From an uncultured Fluviicola sp. (GTDB taxonomy: Bacteria > Bacteroidota > Bacteroidia > Flavobacteriales_D > Crocinitomicaceae), in assembly GCF_902168135.1 (NCBI RefSeq), contig NZ_CABHOL010000015.1, positions 186,001 through 250,000 on the forward strand: DNA of 64,000 bases, given 5' to 3'. This document shows, one piece after another, positions 34,522 through 43,080 of this stretch; positions within the stretch are counted from its first letter, which is position 1; each line of letters opens with the position of its first letter. A program made the position numbers and the translations under genes. The notes under the pieces are model-generated. The model was not told where the DNA came from, ran no database searches, and was given only the letters and a program-made list of their open reading frames with translations.

Positions 34522-36225
34522 TTATTTAGATACAACCACGTTGAAGCGGCTAGTAGTACCATTTGCATAATCTAATGTGAATACATAAGTACCAGCGTTC
34601 ATTCCTGCAACAGAAGTTTGGAATTGACCATTTTCAATTTTCACTTGTTGTGTAGAAATCTCACGACCAGCCATATCTACAATTTTCAATGAAGCATCAC
34701 CTGCAGCCTGTACTTTTACAGTAATAGTTTCTTTAGCAGGAACCGGGAATGCAGAAACATTTACCAATTCATTTTCAGAAACATTCAAGCTTGTAGATGT
34801 TCTTAAAGCAATTGAAGGAACAGGAAGACCAACGAATCCAGCCGGAGTAAAGTCACCTGCATCAGATCTGTTAGGGAAACGAATCAAATCATCAGTTTCC
34901 ATTTGAAGATCGTAATGGTCTCTGTCGCTGTATGCCATGAATAACTTCGGTTGGAAGTTTTCAATACACAATAAGTATTGCTGATCGTTCACAAAACGGT
35001 AGTGAGATGCTCCCTGATCACCGCCTGTTAAAGGCATAAAGATCGTCTCTCCTGCAAGCGGATCACCGTTTGAAGGGTAAGTAAAGCTTCCGTAAGCTAC
35101 CTGGCTGATAATGTCAAACGTTCCGTTTGTAATTGTAAAGTCAGGATCATCCCAAGTATACAAAGACCAGAATGCTTCGAAATCATCCAGGTGAACTGTT
35201 GCAGTATCAGCAGCAGTAATGGTAAATCCTCCAAAGTAAATACCGTCCATTGCAACTCTTGCTGCATTTGCGTTCTTGAAAGCAATACAAGATTCGAATT
35301 GGTTAACCGGTAACTCTGCTGGACGTACGTAAGTTTGCTTGGAAACGATAGTCGTGTCAAGGCTGCATAGTGACCACAAAGAATCACTCAATGTGAAATA
35401 GTTTGTATTTGTATTATCATTCGCGTAATCATCTGCCGCACCGAAATCTACGGTATAAACGATTTCATAGTCACCAGCCTGATGTGATGCAGGTGAGTAA
35501 GTAGTAAGAGTAACGAATGCTGAATCTCCCGAAAGGATGGAAACCGGAGAAGAGTTTACATTGTGTACACTTGTTCCATTGCGTGTAATAGTACCGTTCA
35601 AAACGATGTTAGACAAATCATTTTGTCCCTGGTTAAATACCCACGCTCCAAGAGGAACGGAAAATTCAGTTCCGTTTTGAGCCAATGAAATCGGTAAAGA
35701 ACCAACGTTTGCTCTCATAGAACCGATATCATTTAACGCTAAATCGTCGTCAAAGAAACCGGATTTGTTACCGATGTAGAACATAACCGGTCCGCCTGCC
35801 ATAGTAGCACGAACGGATGCACCGTCAGCCTGGGAAATCATCGCGATTGGAACGTTTACCGGTCCTGTTGGAGTTCCCCCCATTGGAATCGGAGCCGCTG
35901 CAACGTTGTTTATGATAAGTACACCGACAGCTCCTGCTGCAACGGCGTTTTGCACTTTCACTGTAAAGTTGCAAGTCCCGCGATAGATCACAGCAATTTT
36001 TCCTGAAACAGAGGCATTGGTAATTGTTCCACAACCTGTTGTATCGGAAGCAACCGCAAGTGTGTCATGCACAAAGTTCCCGGGAATGGTCAGATCCATA
36101 CCCCAACCGCTTGCTTGTGTGAAAGAGTAAATTGTTGGATTTGGAGATGTTTGATTACAAATCACCTGACCGAATGAATAGGTGGTCGTTACAAACAATC
36201 CAAAACTAAGTAAAAGTTTTTTCAT
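34522..36225 (-). CDS. T9SS-secreted protein with protease-associated (PA) domain
   Basis: 567 residues. Signal peptide MKKLLLSFGLFVTTTYSFGQ. A PA domain covers about residues 55-150 (SGKIAVIYRGTCNFTVKVQNAVAAGAVGVLIINN, VPIAMISQADG), as found beside subtilases and aminopeptidases, but no peptidase catalytic domain is present. A CARDB-like Ig module (SDIVLNGTITRNGTSVHNVNSSP) and a unique beta-rich region follow. The C-terminus is a sorting domain with a less typical start (SAFPVPAKETITVKVQAAG ... GTYVFTLDYANGTTSRFNVVVSK). It may bind peptides or other proteins at the surface. It starts from an AT-rich region with a palindrome at 36270-36290. Confidence 0.87.
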   Translation of the reverse strand: MKKLLLSFGLFVTTTYSFGQVICNQTSPNPTIYSFTQASGWGMDLTIPGNFVHDTLAVASDTTGCGTITNASVSGKIAVIYRGTCNFTVKVQNAVAAGAVGVLIINNVAAAPIPMGGTPTGPVNVPIAMISQADGASVRATMAGGPVMFYIGNKSGFFDDDLALNDIGSMRANVGSLPISLAQNGTEFSVPLGAWVFNQGQNDLSNIVLNGTITRNGTSVHNVNSSPVSILSGDSAFVTLTTYSPASHQAGDYEIVYTVDFGAADDYANDNTNTNYFTLSDSLWSLCSLDTTIVSKQTYVRPAELPVNQFESCIAFKNANAARVAMDGIYFGGFTITAADTATVHLDDFEAFWSLYTWDDPDFTITNGTFDIISQVAYGSFTYPSNGDPLAGETIFMPLTGGDQGASHYRFVNDQQYLLCIENFQPKLFMAYSDRDHYDLQMETDDLIRFPNRSDAGDFTPAGFVGLPVPSIALRTSTSLNVSENELVNVSAFPVPAKETITVKVQAAGDASLKIVDMAGREISTQQVKIENGQFQTSVAGMNAGTYVFTLDYANGTTSRFNVVVSK

Positions 36226-36546
36226 AACATTAGTAAATTAAAGATGCATTAAATGTAAAGAAAAATTAACAAACAAAAAATTTTTGTTTGAATTATAATC
36301 TGATAATGAGCAGTTATACGGAATGGGGCATCAGTGAATACAGAAAAGACTGTCGAAAGGGAAAGCCTGTTTTCTGAAAATCAAATAATCGAAAATACTA
36401 CTTTAAGCAGGAGTGAATAAAGGCTAAGAGTAAAAAACTAAAAGAGGGTGTCTGAAAGACCAGACACCCTCTTTTTACTAATTTTAGTAAATAGCTATTT
36501 TAGCGACAAGAAAGGTGAACCGATCTTGTAATTTTCTGTTTTGTAT
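36226..36546. other. Gene-free interval between the PA-domain gene and sdhB
   Basis: This 321-bp stretch holds no credible ORF. It contains an AT-rich promoter-like region for the minus-strand PA gene: TACATTTA at 36250-36257 on the minus strand with TTG 16 bases upstream. A palindrome CAAACAAAAA...TTTTTGTTTG lies at 36270-36290. At the right end is the sdh operon terminator (36440-36475). Nothing else was seen between about 36300 and 36430. Confidence 0.6.
36440..36475 (-). terminator. Terminator of the sdhCAB operon
   Basis: Perfect 15-bp stem, AAAAGAGGGTGTCTG (36440-36454) and CAGACACCCTCTTTT (36461-36475), loop of six, flanked by T and A runs. Confidence 0.92.
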
Positions 36547-37311
36547 TTACTCCGCAGCAACCATCGCTTTCAGGTACTCGCGGTTCATGCGTGCAATATT
36601 TTCCAAAGAAATCTCTTTCGGGCACTCAACGGCACAAGCACCTGTGTTTGTGCAGTTTCCGAATCCTTCTTCGTCCATTTGTTTCACCATGTTCAGAACA
36701 CGCTGCTGAGCTTCAACCTGTCCTTGTGGCAACAATGCCAGCTGGGATACTTTTGCTGAAACGAACAACATCGCAGAAGCGTTTTTACAGCTTGCAACGC
36801 AGGCACCGCAACCGATGCATGTTGCAGCTTCAAATGCCTTATCTGCTTCTGCTTTCCCGATTGGAATGGCGTTTGCGTCCATTGTGCGTCCGGAAGTGTT
36901 TACAGAAACGAAACCTCCAGCCTGCTGGATACGGTCAAATGCCGAACGGTCTACCACCAAATCCTTGATCACCGGGAATGCTTTTGCTCTCCAAGGCTCT
37001 ACGTATATCGTTTCACCGTCCTTAAACTTACGCATGTGCAGCTGACAAGTCGTTACTGCGCGATCCGGTCCGTGAGCTTCTCCGTTGATGTACAAAGAAC
37101 ACATTCCACAGATTCCTTCGCGGCAATCGTGATCAAATGCGATAGGTTCTTTGCGTTCGTTTACTAACTGCTCGTTCAATTGGTCAAGCATTTCCAGGAA
37201 AGAACTATCTGTAGAAACGTTGTCCAATTTGTATGTTTCCATACTTCCTTTCGAATTCGCGTTCTTCTGACGCCAAATCTTCAGGTTTATATTGATTGTT
37301 TTTGATGCCAT
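36547..37311 (-). CDS. sdhB: Succinate dehydrogenase/fumarate reductase iron-sulfur subunit
   Basis: 254 residues, the normal length. It passes electrons from the flavoprotein to the cytochrome b subunit. The [2Fe-2S] cluster ligands are in [15 protein letters not shown] (about residues 63-77). The [4Fe-4S] and [3Fe-4S] ligands are in [15 protein letters not shown] and [15 protein letters not shown]. The N-terminus ([23 protein letters not shown]) is that of the B-type Bacteroidota and epsilonproteobacterial enzymes. It is the last gene of sdhCAB, separated from sdhA by 79 bp that contain a palindromic repeat, and closed by a strong terminator. Confidence 0.97.
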   Translation of the reverse strand: MASKTININLKIWRQKNANSKGSMETYKLDNVSTDSSFLEMLDQLNEQLVNERKEPIAFDHDCREGICGMCSLYINGEAHGPDRAVTTCQLHMRKFKDGETIYVEPWRAKAFPVIKDLVVDRSAFDRIQQAGGFVSVNTSGRTMDANAIPIGKAEADKAFEAATCIGCGACVASCKNASAMLFVSAKVSQLALLPQGQVEAQQRVLNMVKQMDEEGFGNCTNTGACAVECPKEISLENIARMNREYLKAMVAAE

Positions 37312-37346
37312 AACTCTACTGTTTATGTTCCGATGGGTGTTTGTAC

Positions 37347-37370
37347 GGACGCGATGCTTCGCGTCCCTAC
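37347..37370. repeat. Palindromic intergenic repeat, family A copy 1 (inside the sdh operon)
   Basis: GGACGCGA (37347-37354) and TCGCGTCC (37359-37366), loop TGCT, followed by CTACC. It shares GTCCCTACC with copy 3 at 54152 and lies between sdhA and sdhB. Confidence 0.6.
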
Positions 37371-37390
37371 CAAATCACCCTTCGTTCAAT

Positions 37391-39403
37391 TTATTTATAA
37401 TTTCTCGCTGCGATTTTAATGTATTCGTAGTTCAACACTTCTTTGTGCAACTCGGATTGGTTGATGTCCATTCCTTTGTACTCCCAGGCCCCAACAAAGT
37501 TGAAGTTTTCGTCGTCACGCAATGTTTCACCTTCTGCATCCTGGTATTCCTCACGGAAGTGCCCTCCACAAGACTCGTTACGCTGCAAAGCATCTCTTGC
37601 CATCAATTGGCCCAATTCCATAAAGTCCGCCACACGAAGTGCTTTTTCCAATTCCGGGTTCAATTCGTTTGCATCTCCCGGAACATAAACCTCTTTGTAG
37701 AACTCTTCACGCAAAGCAGCAATCTCGGAAATAGCTTCTGTCAATCCTTGTGCGTTACGACCCATTCCAACCTTGTTCCACATAATGTGTCCCAAACGTT
37801 TGTGGAAATGATCTACTGATTTTGAACCGTTATTATTCAAAAATTTGGAGATTAGGTCTCGTACATTGTTTTCAGCCTCTTCGAATTCAGGTGAATCGGT
37901 AGAGATCTTCCCTGTACGGATATCTCCTGCCAAATAATCGGAAACAGTGTAAGGAAGTACGAAATATCCGTCTGCCAATCCCTGCATCAAAGCGGAAGCT
38001 CCCAGGCGGTTTGCACCGTGATCGGAGAAGTTTGCCTCACCCGCCACGAAACATCCCGGAATGGTAGATTGTAAGTTGTAATCAACCCAAACACCACCCA
38101 TGGTGTAGTGAACCGCAGGATAAATTTTCATCGGTGTTTCATACGGATTCTCATCTGTAATTTTTTCATACATCTGGAACAAGTTTCCGTATTTCTCTTC
38201 TACCCACGCTTTACCAAGCGCCATGATTTTTTCCTCTGAAGGATTATGATCTCCGGCTACTAAAGCTGCTTGTTTTCCTTTTGCCCGGATCTCTGAAGAG
38301 AAATCCAGGTAAACACCTTCCATCGTGTCATTTGCTTCGATACCGAAACCTGCATCACAACGCTCTTTCGCTGCACGCGACGCTACGTCACGAGGAACCA
38401 GGTTACCGAATGCCGGGTAACGGCGCTCCAAATAATAATCTCTGTCTTCTTCCGCGATTTGTGTCGGTTTCAATTTCCCTGCACGAATTGCTTCTGCATC
38501 TTCTTTTTTCTTCGGTACCCAAATACGGCCGGAGTTACGCAATGATTCGGACATCAAAGTCAGTTTCGATTGGTTTGTTCCGTGAACCGGGATACAGGTA
38601 GGGTGGATTTGCACGTAACATGGGTTTGCGAAGTAAGCACCGCGTTTGTGTGCTTTCCATGCAGCTGTAACGTTAGATCCCATTGCGTTTGTAGAAAGGA
38701 AGTAAACGTTTCCGTATCCTCCTGTACACAAGATCACCGCGTGAGCAGAATGACGCTCAATTTCTCCGGTAATTAAGTTACGGGCAATGATTCCGCGTGC
38801 CTTTCCGTCCACTTTTACCAGGTCAAGCATTTCATGACGGTTGTACATCTGAACATTTCCCAAACCGATCTGGCGGGAAATTGCCGAATAAGCTCCCAAT
38901 AATAACTGCTGCCCTGTTTGTCCTGCTGCGTAGAATGTACGCTGTACCTGTGTACCACCGAATGAACGGTTGTCAAGCAAACCTCCGTACTCGCGTGCAA
39001 AAGGAACTCCCTGCGCAACACACTGGTCGATGATGTTTCCGGATACTTCCGCTAAACGGTGAACGTTTGCTTCACGTGCACGGTAGTCACCACCTTTAAT
39101 AGTATCGTAGAACAAACGGTAAACGGAATCACCGTCATTTTGGTAATTTTTTGCTGCGTTGATACCTCCTTGTGCTGCAATAGAGTGCGCACGACGCGGA
39201 GAGTCCTGGAAACAGAATGCTTTTACATTGTACCCCATTTCTCCGAGGGATGCTGCTGCTGAAGCTCCGGCCAATCCCGTTCCGACAACGATGATGTCAA
39301 TTTTCGGACGGTTATTGGGAGCAACTAAACGCAGGTGGTCTTTGTAGTCGGTCCATTTTTTCGAAATGTGACCTTCAGGTATTTTTGAATCTAGAATAGA
39401 CAT
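37391..39403 (-). CDS. sdhA: Succinate dehydrogenase/fumarate reductase flavoprotein subunit
   Basis: 670 residues, the long form found with the fused two-heme cytochrome. It oxidises succinate to fumarate, or the reverse, at a covalently bound FAD. The Rossmann motif is [21 protein letters not shown] near residue 37. [21 protein letters not shown] includes the His that carries FAD. The substrate and capping regions follow ([34 protein letters not shown]). The C-terminus ends [32 protein letters not shown]. It is the second gene of the sdhCAB operon, 18 bp after sdhC. Confidence 0.97.
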   Translation of the reverse strand: MSILDSKIPEGHISKKWTDYKDHLRLVAPNNRPKIDIIVVGTGLAGASAAASLGEMGYNVKAFCFQDSPRRAHSIAAQGGINAAKNYQNDGDSVYRLFYDTIKGGDYRAREANVHRLAEVSGNIIDQCVAQGVPFAREYGGLLDNRSFGGTQVQRTFYAAGQTGQQLLLGAYSAISRQIGLGNVQMYNRHEMLDLVKVDGKARGIIARNLITGEIERHSAHAVILCTGGYGNVYFLSTNAMGSNVTAAWKAHKRGAYFANPCYVQIHPTCIPVHGTNQSKLTLMSESLRNSGRIWVPKKKEDAEAIRAGKLKPTQIAEEDRDYYLERRYPAFGNLVPRDVASRAAKERCDAGFGIEANDTMEGVYLDFSSEIRAKGKQAALVAGDHNPSEEKIMALGKAWVEEKYGNLFQMYEKITDENPYETPMKIYPAVHYTMGGVWVDYNLQSTIPGCFVAGEANFSDHGANRLGASALMQGLADGYFVLPYTVSDYLAGDIRTGKISTDSPEFEEAENNVRDLISKFLNNNGSKSVDHFHKRLGHIMWNKVGMGRNAQGLTEAISEIAALREEFYKEVYVPGDANELNPELEKALRVADFMELGQLMARDALQRNESCGGHFREEYQDAEGETLRDDENFNFVGAWEYKGMDINQSELHKEVLNYEYIKIAARNYK

Positions 39404-39421
39404 AAAGTACTTTTTAGAATG

Positions 39422-40342
39422 TTATCTATTTAAATAAATCATCACGGGAATAATCGCGAACGCCAATGGAACAACGATTGCAAAAGCCTGACCGACAAAT
39501 CGGATAAGCCCATTGTATTTGCGGTGGTTTAATCCCAAAGACTGGAATGCAGAACCGAATCCGTGCCACAAGTGGAACATCAATACAAACATGGAAACCA
39601 CATACAGGATCACTGCAATAAGTGCATATTCGTTTGCTGGCTGTCCCTGCTCAGAATGACCGAAAAAGTTCATAACAACAGTATGTAAATCACGAAGGCC
39701 TTCCGCTTTGTGCAGATTGGTATTCATATCAATCAATTCCGTGTCTTTTATTTTTACCAATTCCTGTGATTGACCTGATTCAACGTCCTTTGCAGAAACT
39801 TCCAGGTAATTACCATTGGTAGTCAATGCGGATTGAAGGGTGATTTTACGTGTAACCGGAGCACCTGTCATTGGGTCCTGCCCGATTTGCATGTCTGTTG
39901 TGTTTTCTACATAATGCAAAGGAACTGTTTCAGCTATTTTTTGCTTCCACCAGAAATTTGCCATGTGCGTAACGATGAATATCAAAATGATTGTACCCAA
40001 AATAGCCATGTAACGGGAAGCCGCACTTGAGTTTGTGCCCGGCTTATTGTAAGCATAGTTTTTCGGACGTGCCTTTTTGTTCTGCACAGCCAGGTACAAT
40101 CCGATGCAAGCGTGAGCCAGAATGGAGAAGTAAGTCAAATAAGCCAAAATCTTGATAAAGATGTTGTGGCCCATGAAGTAAGCATACTCATTGAATGCGC
40201 GCCGGCCTTCCTCTCCGGTTTTTGTAATTAGCTGCAAATTCCCCAGCAGGTGTCCGACAAGGAAAGTAATTAGAAAAAGCCCAGTGAGCGCCATCCAATA
40301 CTTCTTTGCTAATGAGGACGTAAATATTCCAGATTTACTCAT
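39422..40342 (-). CDS. sdhC: Succinate dehydrogenase cytochrome b subunit with enlarged loop
   Basis: 306 residues from the Met at 40342. The extension to 40399 is discarded because MSKSGIFTSSLAKKYWMALTG matches the family start and the promoter lies within the extension. Five transmembrane helices and heme-binding histidines are present: His31 (GHLLGN), His77 (ILAHACIGL), His126 (VTHMANFWW), and His257/His260 (MFHLWHGF). It anchors complex II and reduces menaquinone. B-type cytochromes are usually about 225-235 residues. This one has an additional hydrophilic stretch at about 135-218 between helices three and four, rich in Thr, Ser and charged residues. It is the first gene of the operon. 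Confidence 0.95.
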   Translation of the reverse strand: MSKSGIFTSSLAKKYWMALTGLFLITFLVGHLLGNLQLITKTGEEGRRAFNEYAYFMGHNIFIKILAYLTYFSILAHACIGLYLAVQNKKARPKNYAYNKPGTNSSAASRYMAILGTIILIFIVTHMANFWWKQKIAETVPLHYVENTTDMQIGQDPMTGAPVTRKITLQSALTTNGNYLEVSAKDVESGQSQELVKIKDTELIDMNTNLHKAEGLRDLHTVVMNFFGHSEQGQPANEYALIAVILYVVSMFVLMFHLWHGFGSAFQSLGLNHRKYNGLIRFVGQAFAIVVPLAFAIIPVMIYLNR

Positions 40343-40371
40343 AGTATTTTTAAAAAATGTTTCAAACGTTA

Positions 40372-40379
40372 CAAATTTA
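40372..40379 (-). promoter_or_regulatory. TAnnTTTG promoter element of sdhCAB
   Basis: TAAATTTG on the minus strand, exact match, 29 bases upstream of the chosen sdhC start. Confidence 0.55.
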
Positions 40380-40469
40380 ATAGCTAGAACGACCCGCACG
40401 AAGGTTTGCTCTTATTTAGAACCAATATAGATTATTTTAGAAAAGTGAGAATGAATAACGTTTGCAGCC

Positions 40470-40497
40470 AAAAAAAGCGGCCAATTGACCGCTTTTC
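40470..40497 (-). terminator. Terminator after the MFS transporter gene
   Basis: Stem AAAAGCGG (40473-40480) and CCGCTTTT (40489-40496), followed on the minus strand by a run of T. Confidence 0.8.
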
Positions 40498-40517
40498 AAA
40501 AAATATAAATCATCTTT

Positions 40518-42284
40518 TTAATGACTTGCAGCGTCGCTATCAAGGGAAATACCCTGCTTTTTCAACAACTTGTTTACAAAGATCGCAAAGAAAGTAATGT
40601 ACGCAAAGCAAATTGCACCCACAATAAATGAAGGTTGGATCTCAATAATGTCTGATAATTTTCCCTGGATCGGTGGGATCAATGCTCCGCCCAAAATCAT
40701 CATCACCAGGAACCCGGAACCTTGTGCCTGGTATTTTCCCAATCCTGCCAGAGAAAGTGAGAAAATGCAGGACCACATGGTAGAGCAGAAAAGTCCGGCG
40801 CTTAGGAATGCATAGATGGCAACCATTCCCGTCGTTGTTAATCCGACAACCACACAAAGTAATCCGAGTGTTCCGAAAAGTGCCAGGGAGAAAGCAGGTT
40901 TATCGTTGGTAACATAGAATGCTACGATTTGGAACAGAACACACACAATATACCAGTAGAGCATATCGATACGGTAACCTGAAAGTTTGAAAATCCCTAA
41001 AATAATTCCAAAGGCAACCAGCGGAACGATAAATCTCAGGATGATCTTTGTTTGTTTTGAAAGATTGAAAGCATTAATGGAACCGGACCAGCGTCCAATC
41101 ATCATACTTCCCCAATACATAGCAATGAACGGTGTTGTTTCGGAAGAAGAGAGTTCGCCGAAAGCAGGTTGGTTCAATAATTCGCTCAGGTTGCTGCCTA
41201 TTGCAACTTCCACACCGACATAAACAAAAATGGCGATCATTCCCAGGCTCAACTGCGGGTATTTCATAGCTCCCCAGCCGTTTTGATTCTTTTTGGCTGA
41301 ACGGTTGGCGAATAAAATTCCTCCCAAAACTACCAGGATCCCTCCGGAAAGCCAAAGCATACGTTTTTGCTCCAGCGGTGCTTGAATAGCGTGAATCTCT
41401 TTTTGGATCCGGACTTTTGTTTCTTCCTGAGCGGGTGTCAGGTTCTCAATAGGTTTGTTGTCTTCTCCGATAATCAATTGCTCCAGGTCGCCTTTTAATT
41501 CTGTTAATTGTTTGGCTTCCTCAGAGCGGTAGCTGTTAAAAACAGGAGCAAAGCAGGCAATCAATAAACCCGTTACTACTAACAGAGTAACCATGGTTTT
41601 CTTGGCTTTTTCACTTTCGGGTATTACCGAATCCATTTTGCCCGCCGGAACTCTTTTGGAAAAACCGAATAAAGCGGCTACTCCCAGGAACAGGCACCCA
41701 ACACAAGCGTAAAGTACGATCACTTTACTTAAACTCAATTGGGAGATCATCTCATCACTGACAGCTGCCGAACTTCCGAAAAGTGCCAATGAAACAACCA
41801 CCGGCCCGATTGTTGTTCCGAAACTATTGATCCCGCCTCCGAGATTGATCCGGTTACTTCCCGTTTTTTCATCTCCCAGTGAAATCATAAAAGGGTTTGC
41901 TGCGGTTTGCTGCAGGGAAAAACCCAGTGCCACAATAAATAAACCGAACAGCATGGCTGCGAAAACGTTCAGGTAAACAGAAACAATCATCATGGCTGCA
42001 CCCAAAGCAGAAAAAAGCAACCCGTTTACAATACTTTTTTTGTATCCCCAGGTTGATACCAAATCCTGTCGGGTCATTGTGCTGAAGACAAATAATCCTA
42101 ATGCTCCCAGGTAATAAGCTCCGTAAAAAGCAAAATCAATCAGCTGGCTTTGGAATTGGTCCAGGTTAAAATAATGTTTGCAAAATGGTATGAAAATACT
42201 GTTTCCTGCAGCGATAAATCCCCAGAAGAAGAAAACAGTAGTTAATGTGGAAAGTGCTCCGTAGTTTGTTTTTGTAGTTTGCAT
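40518..42284 (-). CDS. FucP-like MFS transporter with extra two-helix insertion
   Basis: 588 residues. The first half is characteristic of the FucP/GluP sugar-proton symporter group: FFFWGFIAAGNSIFIPFCKHYF, DFAFYGAYYLGALGLFVFS, GFSLQQTAANPFMISLGDEKTGSNRINLGGGINSFGTTIGP. Most members have about 410-440 residues and 12 helices. Here an extra segment at about residues 228-335 supplies two more hydrophobic helices flanking a charged helical section (EEAKQLTELKGDLEQLIIGEDNKPIENLTPAQEETKVRIQKEIHAIQ). The likely substrate is a hexose or deoxyhexose, unproven. It is monocistronic, with its own terminator, between sdhCAB and the SCO gene. Confidence 0.87.
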   Translation of the reverse strand: MQTTKTNYGALSTLTTVFFFWGFIAAGNSIFIPFCKHYFNLDQFQSQLIDFAFYGAYYLGALGLFVFSTMTRQDLVSTWGYKKSIVNGLLFSALGAAMMIVSVYLNVFAAMLFGLFIVALGFSLQQTAANPFMISLGDEKTGSNRINLGGGINSFGTTIGPVVVSLALFGSSAAVSDEMISQLSLSKVIVLYACVGCLFLGVAALFGFSKRVPAGKMDSVIPESEKAKKTMVTLLVVTGLLIACFAPVFNSYRSEEAKQLTELKGDLEQLIIGEDNKPIENLTPAQEETKVRIQKEIHAIQAPLEQKRMLWLSGGILVVLGGILFANRSAKKNQNGWGAMKYPQLSLGMIAIFVYVGVEVAIGSNLSELLNQPAFGELSSSETTPFIAMYWGSMMIGRWSGSINAFNLSKQTKIILRFIVPLVAFGIILGIFKLSGYRIDMLYWYIVCVLFQIVAFYVTNDKPAFSLALFGTLGLLCVVVGLTTTGMVAIYAFLSAGLFCSTMWSCIFSLSLAGLGKYQAQGSGFLVMMILGGALIPPIQGKLSDIIEIQPSFIVGAICFAYITFFAIFVNKLLKKQGISLDSDAASH

Positions 42285-42348
42285 GGATCGCTTTTTCGAT
42301 ATATGTGGTCGAAAATAAGCAGAATTCCTATATGATGCATAAAATTAT

Positions 42349-42382
42349 CAAGTAAGGACAAGTTGCGACTTGTCCTTACTTG
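42349..42382 (-). terminator. Perfect 15-bp hairpin overlapping the end of the SCO gene
   Basis: CAAGTAAGGACAAGT (42349-42363) and ACTTGTCCTTACTTG (42368-42382), loop of four. The right arm contains the last codons and TAA stop of the SCO gene. A moderately T-rich tract follows on the minus strand. Confidence 0.7.
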
Positions 42383-43035
42383 TCCTCCTCCAAAAGTTTT
42401 TGGATATCTTTTATCAACGTATCCACTTCTTTTGGGTTGGTTCCATCGTAATACCCGCGAATTCGTTTTTGTGTATCTACCAAAACGAAATAATTGGTAT
42501 GAATGAAATCAGAACCTACATCTCCCTGGTTTTGAGCTTCAGCAGGTTTCAGGACAAAGAAACTTCTTCTGGCAAGTTTATAAAGGTCTTTTTTATCTCC
42601 TGTCAAAAAATGCCATTGGGTTGGATCTGCTCCATGGGCGTCTGCGTAGTTCTTCATTTGTGCAACGGAATCCGTTTCGGGGTCAACCGTAAAACTCAGG
42701 ATCTTAAATTGGTTATTTCCTTTAAACGCGGCTTGTACCCGCTGCATTTCTGCATTCATTACGGGGCAGATCGTTCCACAGGTCGTAAAGAAATATTCAG
42801 CAACGTAGATCTTATCCTCCAGGTCTTTGGATCCGTATGATTTACCACTTTGATCCGTGAAAGAAAATTCCTGGATGCGGTGACCGAATCCTTTTCTGAC
42901 CAAATCTTTATCCACCATCTCCGATTCAACATCCACAGGATTGTAGATTTTCAACGGTTTCTCACCCGGTCTGGTTAAGAAATAAGCTATAATGACTCCG
43001 ACAACGAAGATAAGGGCAACAATGAGAACGCGCAT
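42376..43035 (-). CDS. SCO1/SenC family copper chaperone-like protein
   Basis: 219 residues from the Met at 43035, where MRVLIVALIFVVGVIIAYFLTR makes an N-terminal membrane anchor. The thioredoxin-fold domain has the copper-binding CxxxC (FFTTCGTICPVM) and the distal His (DFIHTNYFVLVD). The substrate-binding loop ILSFTVDPETDSVAQMKNYA is also typical. SCO proteins deliver copper to the CuA site of cytochrome c oxidase or act as thiol reductases. The domain would face the periplasm. It is 46 bp downstream of the TonB-dependent receptor gene on the same strand, so a shared role in copper uptake and delivery is possible but unproven. Confidence 0.93.
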   Translation of the reverse strand: MRVLIVALIFVVGVIIAYFLTRPGEKPLKIYNPVDVESEMVDKDLVRKGFGHRIQEFSFTDQSGKSYGSKDLEDKIYVAEYFFTTCGTICPVMNAEMQRVQAAFKGNNQFKILSFTVDPETDSVAQMKNYADAHGADPTQWHFLTGDKKDLYKLARRSFFVLKPAEAQNQGDVGSDFIHTNYFVLVDTQKRIRGYYDGTNPKEVDTLIKDIQKLLEEDK

Positions 43036-43080
43036 CTTTGTTTTTTTACAAAAATACACGCTAAATGAATTGGATGAGTA

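Noticed and set aside
37292-37819. Plus-strand ORF of 175 codons over the sdhA/sdhB junction
   Set aside because: Antisense to sdhA and the intergenic repeat. No homology signal in the translation.
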